From assembly GCA_021647315.1 (NCBI GenBank), contig JAKIUY010000030.1:1-38976 (forward strand): a DNA stretch of 38,976 nt, in the 5' to 3' direction. This document shows positions 1 through 8,179 of the stretch, piece by piece. The stretch's first letter is position 1. Every line of letters starts with the position of its first letter. The position numbers were made by a program, and so were the translations under genes. The notes below the pieces were generated by a model. It did no database searches, had not been told where the DNA came from, and saw nothing but the letters and a program-made list of their open reading frames with translations. Source of the DNA: Victivallaceae bacterium. GTDB taxonomy: Bacteria; Verrucomicrobiota; Lentisphaeria; Victivallales; Victivallaceae.

Positions 1-78
1 TATGTTGACTTAATTAAAAATAATGGTAATGTAGAAAATTGTAGTCTTAATGAGAATCCTTCAATTGCTAAAAAATGA
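1..78 (+). CDS. C-terminal tail of an unidentified protein (partial, runs off the window)
   Basis: The frame is open from the first base and gives 25 residues (starting YVDLIKNN, ending SIAKK) before a TGA at 76-78. A hairpin followed by a T-run lies a few bases downstream, which fits the end of a real transcription unit. The tail is too short to assign a family. Its base composition is AT-rich. Confidence 0.35.
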   Translation, partial: YVDLIKNNGNVENCSLNENPSIAKK

Positions 79-84
79 GATTAT

Positions 85-129
85 AAAATACGGGGGCATA
101 TTACCGTCAGGGAATATACCCGTATTTTT
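85..129 (+). terminator. Rho-independent terminator
   Basis: The arms AAAATACGGG (85-94) and CCCGTATTTT (119-128) pair perfectly, and ATATT/AATAT inside the loop can extend the stem. The descending arm ends in a T-run. The hairpin starts 6 nt after the stop codon of the partial gene, so it most likely ends that transcript. Confidence 0.7.
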
Positions 130-361
130 AATAAAACCGGTAAACGCATAGATATTCGCTTGCTCTCATATCACCTGCTGCAGCCCTGTCGAAAAAACTG
201 GACGATATCAAACAACTGCTAAGCAGTCATGATCCTTGGGCACCATGTCGCCATGGTGGAGCACACGGGTCAAAAACCGTATGGTCGATGATCTCGCTTT
301 GCGAACAGCGAAAAGTTTTGATTGCCGATGGAGCGCCATGTCAAAATAGTTATAAGGAATA
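130..361. other. Gap without a convincing gene
   Basis: No ORF with a good start lies here. One plus-strand frame is open from 144 to 371 and contains the stretch KKLDDIKQLLSSHDPWAPC followed by RHG, faintly like the C-terminal tail of MutL (see findings). The last bases hold AAGGAA (about 353-357), which serves as ribosome binding site for the pseudogene start at 368. Confidence 0.4.
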
Positions 362-367
362 TTGTTT

Positions 368-1556
368 ATGATAGCAAACCTCAAAGAAAGTGTTGCTCGT
401 GCTACCGGCTGGTTGACTGAAATTGCCCAGGTAAAGGATAATCAGCCAATTGGCAGGCACGGCGAGAAAATGCCTACCACATTTTGGCATGGGGCCATTC
501 AAGGAGAATATCGAGCATCGACTAAACAGTGGGGTTGTCTTTGTCCTATCTGGCATACAGGACAGACGGTTAAAGCCCTGGTGATGGCAGTAGATGCCTT
601 AAATAGACCAGAATTACTGAAAGCGGCGGAATTCAGTGCAGAGTTTATTATGCATAACCGTGTTATGGAAGGGAGTGACCAAGGGCTGATTCTGGCTTTT
701 GAAGATAATCCTGATAAAGTCAATACGTCGGCAATGTTGGAAAGTATTGACGGATTATTTTATCTCTCTGAAGCAAATGGTGATATGAGCTATAAAGATG
801 CCGCAATCAGTGCATTACGCTGGGTCGCAAATAATGCCTGGCAACCTGAAGATAAACTGTTTAATGACATCTATGATCCTGATACAAAAGAATTTTTATT
901 TGGCATACGAGGTTCACAGGGACGGCCGCTGCTGGATGATGCTGTCTTTTAAAAAGGCTGGGAACTCACAAACGATAATATATTCAAACAGATAGCCATT
1001 GACACTGCGGAGACTTTGTTAGAGAATGAGAATCCCTGCGGGAACTGGATTAAATATATTCCCTGTAAAGCAGAGCTTGGCAGGTTGCATCCCAGGCACG
1101 CTTTCTGGTGGGGATGCCAATGCTGGAAATCTATAAGGCTACAGGTGATGAGTGCTACTATAATACTTTTCTGAACAGTATTGAATGGTACAAAAAAGCT
1201 ATGCGTAAAGATGGCGGTTTTTTTCGTGCAACTTATGTCGGTTTTAATACTGACTCTTTCGGACACGCTACCAGTGGAACCGCCTGTGTGCGGTTATCTG
1301 TTTTCTCAAATATTATGAATACACTAAAGACGAAACCATTATTGAGTATATTGAAAAAGGGTTGAAGTTCTGTATCTCTATGCAGTTTTTCAACCCCGAA
1401 GATCCAAACTTAAAAGGAGCTATATTGGAAAAAGTTCTAGCACCCGATGGCACGGGTGGATCGCCATATTATATCCGTGTCGGCTCAATCTTTTTTATTC
1501 AGGCTGCCGCGTTGTATCTGAATTCCGGAATTCCAGGTGCAACATCAGGAACGTAA
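368..1556 (+). pseudogene. Broken (alpha/alpha)6-barrel glycosidase/epimerase-like gene
   Basis: The frame starts at ATG 368 with AAGGAA 10 nt upstream. It reads MIANLKESVARATGWL and on to LLDDAVF, where a TAA at 950-952 interrupts it. The same frame continues as KGWELTNDNIFKQIAIDTAE to about 1113. One base then appears to be missing in a G-run after HAFWWG, and the sense continues in frame 1 (MPMLEIYKATGDECYY to SGTAC). Near 1288 a duplicated TG shifts it to frame 3 (AVICFLKYYEYTKDETIIEY), ending at 1556. Joined, this is about 395 residues with helical-hairpin spacing (WHTGQTVKAL; GFNTDSFGHATSG) typical of six-hairpin glycosidase or GlcNAc-2-epimerase folds. The exact family is not recognised. 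Three lesions make it a pseudogene unless they are sequencing errors. Confidence 0.75.
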
Positions 1557-1608
1557 AATGCTATACTTGAAACAGCCATCATGATTTATTAGCGGGTAAT
1601 TTTTTAAC

Positions 1609-1737
1609 ATGAGATACTATAACTTTTTTATTGACGATAATATCATTTCCCTTAAAGAACTTGCCAGGGGAAAGTACAAACCCCTTTGGGTGTGGTTTTT
1701 TACTCTATTTTCTCTCCGTAAAGTATTGCAAGGATAA
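1609..1737 (+). pseudogene. N-terminal fragment of an unidentified gene (42 codons)
   Basis: ATG 1609 opens a 42-residue frame beginning MRYYNFFIDDNIISLKELAR and ending in TAA at 1735-1737. From memory, an opening of the form FxIDDNI(x)xxxELAR followed by a Trp-Asp motif occurs in polysaccharide-deacetylase-like hypothetical proteins. Here the sense is lost after GKYKPLW. It may instead be a genuine small ORF. It lies between the glycosidase pseudogene and the intact isomerase, which suits a decayed catabolic cluster. Confidence 0.35.
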
Positions 1738-1790
1738 AGTTTAAACAGTAAGTTAAATGATAATTAACACAAAACAGGAAAAATATATTA

Positions 1791-2582
1791 ATGAATAGCA
1801 GTGATATATCAATAAGCACGACGATGTTCGGGCATGAACATGATGGTGGACTTGATTTAATAGAATGCCTCGAAATGATTAAGGCCAGTGGTTTTACCAT
1901 GGCTGAAATTTCCCATAAACAGCGAAATATCAAACAACGCGAAACACAGATACGGGCAACCGAGGTGAAAATACTGGCCATTCATGGCAGCCTGGGCGGC
2001 AACGCGGGCAATCTGGATGAAACTGAGCGGAAAGCCGCAGTTGAGGCAGAATTTTTGCGCCTGGAAGATACGGCACCATTCGCTCCATGCCCTTATGTAG
2101 TCCACTATCTGGATCGTTTCAACAATCCAGAACACGGACGAATGTTCCGTAAAAGTATTGAAGAACTTTATGTACGATCTTCTCAACTGGGTTTTAATAT
2201 GGCCATTGAGACCGCACCATATAAACCACAGATCAATGAACGTTATCCCGACAGCAAAGAAATTGCCGACTTTGTCCGTTCATTTGCCAAACCTGACCTT
2301 AATATGACAATTGACATTAATCATTCAAATTTGCATGAATCACTGGTCAAGGTCTGCGAAAATTGTTGTGGTATTATTGCCCACGTCCACATGTCCGACA
2401 ATCATGGTGCATGGGAAGATCATTTGCCGCCAGGGGAAGGAACAATTAATTTCCCTGAAGTGTTCGTCGCCCTGCGTACCAACGGTTATACTGGACCATG
2501 GAATCTGGAATTGCATCCTGAACATGGTGGAGTAACCTTGGAATGGTTAAAACAGGTAAAACAAAAATTTGATGCTATTTAA
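1791..2582 (+). CDS. Sugar phosphate isomerase/epimerase (xylose isomerase-like TIM barrel)
   Basis: 263 residues, the normal size for the AP-endonuclease-2/xylose-isomerase-like TIM-barrel family, whose cytoplasmic members isomerise or epimerise sugars or cyclitols with a divalent metal. The expected metal-ligand motifs are present: E140 in MAIETAP, D175 in TIDINHSN, H200 in HVHMSDNHG, and E240 in NLELHPEHGG. The GEGTINF turn is typical of the family. AGGAAA stands 9 nt before the ATG, supporting the start. The phosphoesterase gene follows within a few bases, so the two are probably co-transcribed, perhaps as the intact remainder of the decayed sugar cluster upstream. The substrate cannot be read from the sequence. 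Confidence 0.85.
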   Translation: MNSSDISISTTMFGHEHDGGLDLIECLEMIKASGFTMAEISHKQRNIKQRETQIRATEVKILAIHGSLGGNAGNLDETERKAAVEAEFLRLEDTAPFAPCPYVVHYLDRFNNPEHGRMFRKSIEELYVRSSQLGFNMAIETAPYKPQINERYPDSKEIADFVRSFAKPDLNMTIDINHSNLHESLVKVCENCCGIIAHVHMSDNHGAWEDHLPPGEGTINFPEVFVALRTNGYTGPWNLELHPEHGGVTLEWLKQVKQKFDAI

Positions 2583-2589
2583 AAATAAT

Positions 2590-3780
2590 ATGGATGATAA
2601 TATGAATTGTACTAATGAAATATTTTGCAGGGTAATTTCGGTTGACTGGGAACGGGCTCTGCTGGCCTACGATCTGGGTAATGTCGGTTTTGTTACGGTT
2701 GAATTGACCGGAGCAAGTGGTGATGTTTTAACTTGGAAAAGTGAAGAGGGCGGCGGCAATGGACGTTTGAAATTGAATAACTTGCAAGCTGACAGCCATT
2801 ATCTTGGTTCTTTCTCTTGTGATTATGGCACTTTACCGCTTGATTTCACTACATTGGCGGCTCCAGCCGGAAAAATGACTGCTTCTTTTGCTCTAATTGC
2901 TGATCCCCATCTTTCGTTAAAAACTGAAAACCGCAAAGGGCGGTTTATGGTTGAATCAGCGATGATTTTTCAGGATGTTATTGAACAGTGCAATCAACTT
3001 CAACCTGATTTTGTCTTGTTGCCCGGCGACATTACCAATAATGCCGAAATTGGTGAATTTGAACTGACGGCAAAAATAATGGCTGAACTTAAGACGAAAT
3101 CTATTGCCGTACCCGGTAATCATGATATTCATTGTACCCCGGGCGAAGATCCATACCAATTATGGACGAAGTTTTTTGGTGCCACTGATGGTATATTCAA
3201 CATGACTTGTGGTACCGTTAGCGAGCAATCCCAATGTGGGAGCCGACCTCCGGGCGGCGAACGAGCATCATGTGGCACAGTTGTTGCTCTGAACACTGCT
3301 CAGGGTCATTTGACTGATTCAAGTGCGGCGCTGTTAACTAAAGCACTCGATGAAAACCATCAGAAACCGCTATTAGTTATAACCCATTATCAACTGTTTG
3401 ATAATGAAAAGGTCTACCGTGGGGGAGCCCAGAAAGTTATTAATAACGCAACTGAACATTCAACGTTATTGCAACAGCTTACTGAAACATCGGCAATTAT
3501 CTATGCCGGACATCAGAATATTCCTGCGGTGAAAAGATTTGGTAAGGCAATTCAGATGAATCTCCCGCAACCGACCCAATATCCGTGCGGTTTTGTTTAT
3601 GTCCGCTGTTATGAAAATGGCTTTTACCACACCTTCAAGCCGATTACCAGCGAAGTGCTACGGCAATGGTCACGGCGAATCGGTGAACTTTCAGTTGAGC
3701 AGTACAATGAAGTTCAATGGGAAAGCGAGTATCGCCATGGGGAAAGCCTGGATGAAACTGACTTTATCGCGAAATTCTGA
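2590..3780 (+). CDS. Calcineurin-like metallophosphoesterase with an in-frame repeat insertion
   Basis: 396 residues from ATG 2590. Starts at TTG 2569 or ATG 2572 would overlap the upstream gene and ATG 2602 is also possible; none has a clear Shine-Dalgarno. After a beta-rich N-terminal domain (about 1-98), the two-metal phosphoesterase core shows D105-x-H107, G146-D147, G176-N-H-D179, H266 and G307-H308-Q-N310. The usual final GHxH motif is GHQN here, so one metal-binding His is replaced by Asn. Members hydrolyse phosphomono- or diesters; the substrate is unknown. There is no signal peptide, so it should be cytoplasmic. Residues about 208-228 look like a 21-residue insertion flanked by duplicated CGTV (see findings). 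It sits just after the sugar isomerase. Confidence 0.8.
   Translation: MDDNMNCTNEIFCRVISVDWERALLAYDLGNVGFVTVELTGASGDVLTWKSEEGGGNGRLKLNNLQADSHYLGSFSCDYGTLPLDFTTLAAPAGKMTASFALIADPHLSLKTENRKGRFMVESAMIFQDVIEQCNQLQPDFVLLPGDITNNAEIGEFELTAKIMAELKTKSIAVPGNHDIHCTPGEDPYQLWTKFFGATDGIFNMTCGTVSEQSQCGSRPPGGERASCGTVVALNTAQGHLTDSSAALLTKALDENHQKPLLVITHYQLFDNEKVYRGGAQKVINNATEHSTLLQQLTETSAIIYAGHQNIPAVKRFGKAIQMNLPQPTQYPCGFVYVRCYENGFYHTFKPITSEVLRQWSRRIGELSVEQYNEVQWESEYRHGESLDETDFIAKF
3236..3261 (+). repeat. Dispersed repeat copy inside the phosphoesterase CDS
   Basis: It begins GTGGGAGCCGACCTCC and ends GCGAA. It matches 23 of 26 bases of the intergenic copy at 29131-29156. It lies in a 63-nt segment bordered by TGTGGTACCGTT (3208-3219) and TGTGGCACAGTT (3271-3282). 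Confidence 0.65.
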
Positions 3781-4221
3781 ATTTCTGACTTACAAGAATT
3801 AGAGCTGACACCAAAACAGTTCGCGACCGGGAGGTCACTCCTTCTATGAGCCCGTTGGTCAAGTCTCAAAGCCTGTTTTTCTCGATTTTTTTGCAATAAA
3901 ATCCCATTCCTTATTTTGATAAATAAAGACACAATACCTCTTAATCCATTAATGTTAAAAGAGTAATGATTATTTTTATTAAATAAATCTTCAATGTTAA
4001 GTTTTTCGTGTTTCACGGAGTGTTCTCAGACGCATCCGAGAGTTCCAGCCTTCTATCGATATCCGGGTGTAGTCATTTCCCGTTATATATATAACCTATT
4101 CGGTTCACGAAAATGCAGGTTCCTATTCTACGTGAATTGTCGATCAGCTATTAACTGAATCAAGAGCTAATTATCAGGGTGACCTTCCTTGCTATTGAAC
4201 ATTTCTTATATTATCTGTTCC
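3781..4221. other. Non-coding gap with a degraded repeat
   Basis: No supportable gene. Bases 3820-3841 carry an inverted copy of the 26-bp repeat (TTCGCGACCGGGAGGTC on the plus strand). The rest is AT-rich sequence full of stops in all frames. Confidence 0.5.
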
Positions 4222-4424
4222 TTCTGTTTAAAATTATGTCCTCTGGCAAAGCATTCCGCCAGGAAAGCAACTGAATATCAAGCTGAATCGGAATAAATAG
4301 TGTGGAGGTACGACGAACGTTTTATGCCGAATCCGAGACGTCCTTTCTGTTTTAGCTGCTTCGACCATTTTTTGGTTATTTCAGAATCCGGCTGCCAGTG
4401 ATACCACAGCCAGGCTAATTGCAT
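4222..4424 (-). pseudogene. Relic of an IS110-family transposase C-terminus
   Basis: Read on the minus strand from ATG 4424, 48 codons run to TGA 4278-4280 with MQLAWLWYHWQPDSEITKKW and then SKQLKQKGR. This looks like the end of IS110/IS1111 (DEDD) transposases, where a helical AW...W..QPDS...KKW segment is followed by a basic patch. After the stop, another frame reads QLLSWRNALPEDIILN, resembling the usual LxxxLWR...PEG final residues. The catalytic Tnp domains are absent, so this is a dead, frameshifted remnant. Assignment is by pattern only. Confidence 0.55.
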
Positions 4425-4479
4425 TTTAAATTGGCTCAAGAGATTTTATGGAAAACATGTAAGTTCGGATTGACATTTA

Positions 4480-4791
4480 TTACCTCAATGGTTTAAAATG
4501 ATTGAAGTTGAGTTCTTTAATCGCTTTAAAATGTTTTATATTACCTGAACATAATTCCATATTATACTCTATCGCAGTTGCCGCAATAATAGCATCTCCT
4601 GCATACAGTTGATGAGAAAGGGCATAGTCTTCTATATACATAGCAGCTCTATCACCTATTTTCTCAGAAAAGGGTAATGTTTTAAAATTAAATACGGCTA
4701 AAAAATCTTTTATATTTTTATGCTGTTTTTTTATGATGATGAGATTGAAGAGGATGATTTGGAATTGTAAGTTAGAAGATATATTATTCAC
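4480..4791 (-). pseudogene. Truncated PIN-domain (VapC-like) toxin gene
   Basis: The 103-residue frame begins at GTG 4791 and is the C-terminal two-thirds of a PIN domain. It has the helix-rich segment KKQHKNIKDFLAVF, then LPFSEKIGDRAAMY, then the conserved GDAIIAATAIEYNMEL (third acidic residue retained) and NIKHFKAI. A full VapC is about 130 residues and starts with a beta strand bearing the first catalytic Asp (DTD or DSS). No such segment precedes this frame, and a TAG stops it about 36 nt upstream of the GTG, next to the start of the divergent gene. There is no VapB-like antitoxin nearby. It is probably inactive. Confidence 0.6.
4759..4787 (+). promoter_or_regulatory. Candidate sigma-70 promoter for the Tim44/TerB gene
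   Basis: TTGGAA (4759-4764), a 17-bp spacer, then TATTAT (4782-4787). Predicted transcription start is near 4794, about 27 nt before the ATG at 4821. The promoter lies inside the PIN remnant. AGAGGG at about 4801-4806 could serve as a distant Shine-Dalgarno. Confidence 0.4.
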
Positions 4792-4820
4792 CCCAACAAT
4801 AGAGGGAAGCTTAGCTCGCT

Positions 4821-6770
4821 ATGAAAAACTTTAGATTTAGACAAATTTTATGCTGGACAATTGTCCTATCGATACTCTTTATACTTACTGATGAACTTAT
4901 GGCCCGAGCCGGTGGCGGTGGCGGGTTCAGAAGCCGTGGTGGCAGCGGCAGTGGCGGGTTCGGAAGCCGTGGAGGCAGCGGCGGTGGCGATGGCGGCGGT
5001 ATAATCATGCTCTTCTATTTTCTGATCAGACTGGCGATTGAATATCCGATTATCGGAATTCCGCTCTTAATTGCAGTTGTTGTCTCTTTTATCATTGGCG
5101 GCAAAAAGGGACATTCGGCTCATGTTTCTCACTCAATTACCAAAACCTACCGGAAGTATGACACCCAAAAGAGCATTGCCGGCGAAAACAGGTTAAAACA
5201 ACGTGACCCCGGTTTTAACCGTGAGGCTTTTCTTGAGCGGATTAAGAATGGTTTCAGTCAAATTCAAACCGGCTGGGCAAATCAGGATATGAAACCGGTT
5301 CGCCATCTGATCTCAGATGGTATTTATGAACGTTTTTCATTGCAATTTGAGATCCAGCAAGCCTCAATGCTCCGTAATGAACTGAAAGACATTCAGGTAT
5401 TGAATGCTGAAATTGCTGATATTGAATTCGATCAGTTTTTTGATACGATTCATGTCAGAGTTACCGCCAGCGCTACAGATTATTTTGTCAAAACTGATAA
5501 CGGGAAAACTGTCTCAGGTTCTAAATATGCAGAAAAATTTACCGAATATTGGTCATTCCTACGCCGACCGGGCACACAAACTCTGTCTAAACCGGGGTTG
5601 ATTGAAGGTTTTTGCCCCAACTGCGGCGATGCACTCAATATGGCAGATTCTACGGTATGCCCATCCTGCAAATCCTTAATCAATTCAGGCGAATATGATT
5701 GGGTACTGGCAGAGATAACCCAGCCGGTGGAATGGAGCCAGCATAATAGACGGACAGTTCCCGGGCTGGAACAGTTGCTGGCAAAAGATCCGGCATTCAA
5801 TATTCAGCATATTGAAGATAAAGCTTCCGTAATGTTCTATCGTTTTATTGCCGCCAGATTTTTTGCCGACACCAATTATCTGGTAAAAATGGCCTGTCCT
5901 GAATACATACAGACCAATGCGGCAATGTTTAAGCCACTGCCGGACGGCAAGCATGAATTTTATGCTGATGCCGCGATCGGCACAGTTGAAGTGGTTGAAA
6001 TAACCAACGCCGCCGAAAATGATGGCATGGACAAGGTACGGCTGAAAATAAAATGGGCAGCCCATCTTATCAAGGCTACTGTCCCATCGTTTATGCCGCC
6101 ACGCTATGACAGTAATGGGATCTATCAGACTGAATTTATTCTAAGCCGGTTAGCCACCGTTAAAAGTTCAGCGAAAAATATTCTTACCAGTGCCCACTGT
6201 CCGAGTTGCGGCGCGCCTGAATCCCGCAATACAAACGGGGCATGTGAATATTGCCACACGCCGCTTAATGATGGCAGTTCCGGTTGGGTATTGAGCGAAG
6301 TAGCCAGGTTCTCCGGTTATGCAACTGCCGAAACACCATATCACTCATTTGAAACCACCCCGGAAAGGCAAGTTTCAGGTAACCTGTCAACATTTGACCG
6401 GGAAAGTATTATCTCCTGCGCTATCGGGGTGATGCTTGCTGATGGTAAGATTGATGAAAATGAACAGCAGGTATTACTTAAAATGGGTGAAGAGAACGGC
6501 ATTGACAACAGCCGTCTGAATATGCTGATTAACAGTGTTCAAACTGAAGGATTAGACATTCCTGCACCGAAAAATCAAGCTGAAGCACATGAATTCCTCC
6601 GCAGTATGGTTGCCATGTGTGTCGCCGATGGTCATGTCTCATCGAGTGAACGCCAGCTGATCAAACAGCTGGTAGCCCAGATGAACTATACCGATATGGA
6701 TATAAATCTGATGATAAAACAGGAAATGAGTCGCCTGCATCAACAGGTAAAAGCTTACCGGAAAAATTAA
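4821..6770 (+). CDS. Membrane/secreted protein with two Tim44-like/zinc-ribbon units and a TerB-like domain
   Basis: 649 residues. A signal-like helix (9-24) ends at ARA30, followed by a Gly/Ser/Arg tract (31-60) and one or two membrane segments (61-93). A Tim44-like alpha+beta domain (about 130-250) ends in zinc ribbon 1 (C265, C268, C280, C283) and the phrase YDWVLAEI. A second, diverged domain (about 320-445) ends in zinc ribbon 2 (C460, C463, C475, C478) and GWVLSEV, so the module is internally duplicated. Residues 525-635 form a TerB-like helical domain with two acidic loops, D541GKIDENE and D603GHVSSSE. Bacterial Tim44-like proteins are thought to bind membranes or lipids; TerB domains occur in metal and membrane stress proteins. 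The exact role is unknown. It ends convergently with the sulfatase gene, overlapping by 4 nt. Confidence 0.75.
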   Translation: MKNFRFRQILCWTIVLSILFILTDELMARAGGGGGFRSRGGSGSGGFGSRGGSGGGDGGGIIMLFYFLIRLAIEYPIIGIPLLIAVVVSFIIGGKKGHSAHVSHSITKTYRKYDTQKSIAGENRLKQRDPGFNREAFLERIKNGFSQIQTGWANQDMKPVRHLISDGIYERFSLQFEIQQASMLRNELKDIQVLNAEIADIEFDQFFDTIHVRVTASATDYFVKTDNGKTVSGSKYAEKFTEYWSFLRRPGTQTLSKPGLIEGFCPNCGDALNMADSTVCPSCKSLINSGEYDWVLAEITQPVEWSQHNRRTVPGLEQLLAKDPAFNIQHIEDKASVMFYRFIAARFFADTNYLVKMACPEYIQTNAAMFKPLPDGKHEFYADAAIGTVEVVEITNAAENDGMDKVRLKIKWAAHLIKATVPSFMPPRYDSNGIYQTEFILSRLATVKSSAKNILTSAHCPSCGAPESRNTNGACEYCHTPLNDGSSGWVLSEVARFSGYATAETPYHSFETTPERQVSGNLSTFDRESIISCAIGVMLADGKIDENEQQVLLKMGEENGIDNSRLNMLINSVQTEGLDIPAPKNQAEAHEFLRSMVAMCVADGHVSSSERQLIKQLVAQMNYTDMDINLMIKQEMSRLHQQVKAYRKN

Positions 6771-8179
6771 TAAACCCCTGATGCGTGGCCATGCAGCCAG
6801 CGACTTGGCGGTAACGGTTCATTTACCTCTGAAAAGTGCGCCGGACGTTCGGTCTGAATCATCCAGTTCATCAGTTGACGCAATAGGCGATCACGCACTG
6901 GTGCCAGAGCCGGGTCATCATAACGGTTATGGTATTCATGTGGATCAGCGGTCAGGTCAAACAGTTCGCCGACCTCTTTGCCGCCCTGGAAACCGTAGGA
7001 GAGTTTGTACTGTTTGGTTCGGACAACTTTCACCGCTAAATATTCATAGAATACGGCATCATGACCAGTTGAGTCGCCTTCAGTTAATGCTGAAGTAATA
7101 TCCAGCCCCTGAACGGTTTTCGGAGTTGGAATGTCGATTAAATTACACAGGGTCGGGAACATATCAATGGTTTCAGCCAGTCCATCATGCGCCATATTTT
7201 CTTTGATCACGCCGGGGTAACGCCAGATAAACGGCACCCGATAGATGCAATCATAGAACCAGCCTTTGGCCATTCTCGAATATTCACCGGCAAAATCACC
7301 GTGGTCAGCGCAGAAGACGACAATAGTATCGTCCCGCAGTCCAAGTTTGTCCAATGTCTCCAGTACCCGGCCAATTTGCTGATCAATCAGACTAATCAGT
7401 GAATAGTAGGCTGCCAAGCCTTGTCTAAGTACAGCTTCACCATGCACCGACTTGCACCATTTAAGTTCTACATTGCGATTATACCAGAAGGTAGAATTAA
7501 GTGGGAGTTCATCTTTGTTCGACGGCAGCGTAAGCGTGGCGGGATCGTATTCAAACGGACAGCCGTCCGGAACCGTCAGCGGCGGATGGGGGCGTTCAAA
7601 ACTGACCTGCATAAAAAATGGTTTGTCCGCATCGCGTTCCTCTTCCAGGTATTTGATCGATTCACCGGCAGTCCAAACCTCCATGGAATGTTCAAGCGGA
7701 ATCATCGGGAGTTCCGAAAGGCAGAACTTTTCAACATCTCCCAGATCATCATAGAGATGATGCAGGTTATGTTTTTTCAGATAATTATAATAGTGCAGTT
7801 CGCGGACTGGTGCATCGGCATGGTAACAAACCCGTTCGTATTGCAAGCCATGTGAACGCCAGTTGGGCATATGTTTTTTCCCCACCAGAGCAGTTTGATA
7901 ATTATAGAATTGCAGAAACCGCGGTAGTGACAATAACTCCTGCGGAATTGAATCAAGGTCATTGCCGTAAACTCCGTGAGAATGACAATACTGTCCGGTC
8001 AGATAAGAGACCCGCGATGGCACGCATATACCGTTTTGACAAAAGGTATCATGAAACCTAGTTCCTTCAGCCGCCAGTTGATCAAGCACCGGAGTTTTTA
8101 CATCAGGGTGACCGGCATAGCCGAAACAGCCGGCGTGATGCTGATCATTCATTATCATTAGAATATTTGGTCTGCCCAT
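6767..8179 (-). CDS. Type I (formylglycine) sulfatase, probably cytoplasmic
   Basis: 470 residues, a typical family length. The N-terminus reads NILMIMNDQHH, in which D12 is a calcium ligand. The maturation motif C52-V-P-S-R56 is present, so C52 should be oxidised to formylglycine by a sulfatase-maturating enzyme not encoded in this window. The second metal site is in FCADHGDFAGEY. The enzyme hydrolyses sulfate esters, most likely on sugars. No signal peptide is visible, unlike many polysaccharide sulfatases, which suggests desulfation of an imported small sugar. The start codon overlaps the stop of the oxidoreductase gene as TAATG, implying translational coupling. The local regulator is the first gene of the operon. 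Confidence 0.92.
   Translation of the reverse strand: MGRPNILMIMNDQHHAGCFGYAGHPDVKTPVLDQLAAEGTRFHDTFCQNGICVPSRVSYLTGQYCHSHGVYGNDLDSIPQELLSLPRFLQFYNYQTALVGKKHMPNWRSHGLQYERVCYHADAPVRELHYYNYLKKHNLHHLYDDLGDVEKFCLSELPMIPLEHSMEVWTAGESIKYLEEERDADKPFFMQVSFERPHPPLTVPDGCPFEYDPATLTLPSNKDELPLNSTFWYNRNVELKWCKSVHGEAVLRQGLAAYYSLISLIDQQIGRVLETLDKLGLRDDTIVVFCADHGDFAGEYSRMAKGWFYDCIYRVPFIWRYPGVIKENMAHDGLAETIDMFPTLCNLIDIPTPKTVQGLDITSALTEGDSTGHDAVFYEYLAVKVVRTKQYKLSYGFQGGKEVGELFDLTADPHEYHNRYDDPALAPVRDRLLRQLMNWMIQTERPAHFSEVNEPLPPSRWLHGHASGVY

Noticed and set aside
3714..4016. 100-codon minus-strand frame overlapping the phosphoesterase end
   Set aside because: No homology pattern, low-complexity start, and it contains the dispersed repeat.
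4811..5008. Proline-rich minus-strand frame opposite the Tim44/TerB gene
   Set aside because: It is the mirror of the Gly-rich codons of the real gene and has no ribosome binding site.
7421..7855. 144-codon plus-strand frame inside the sulfatase
   Set aside because: Antisense shadow of a clearly conserved enzyme; its product has no recognisable family.
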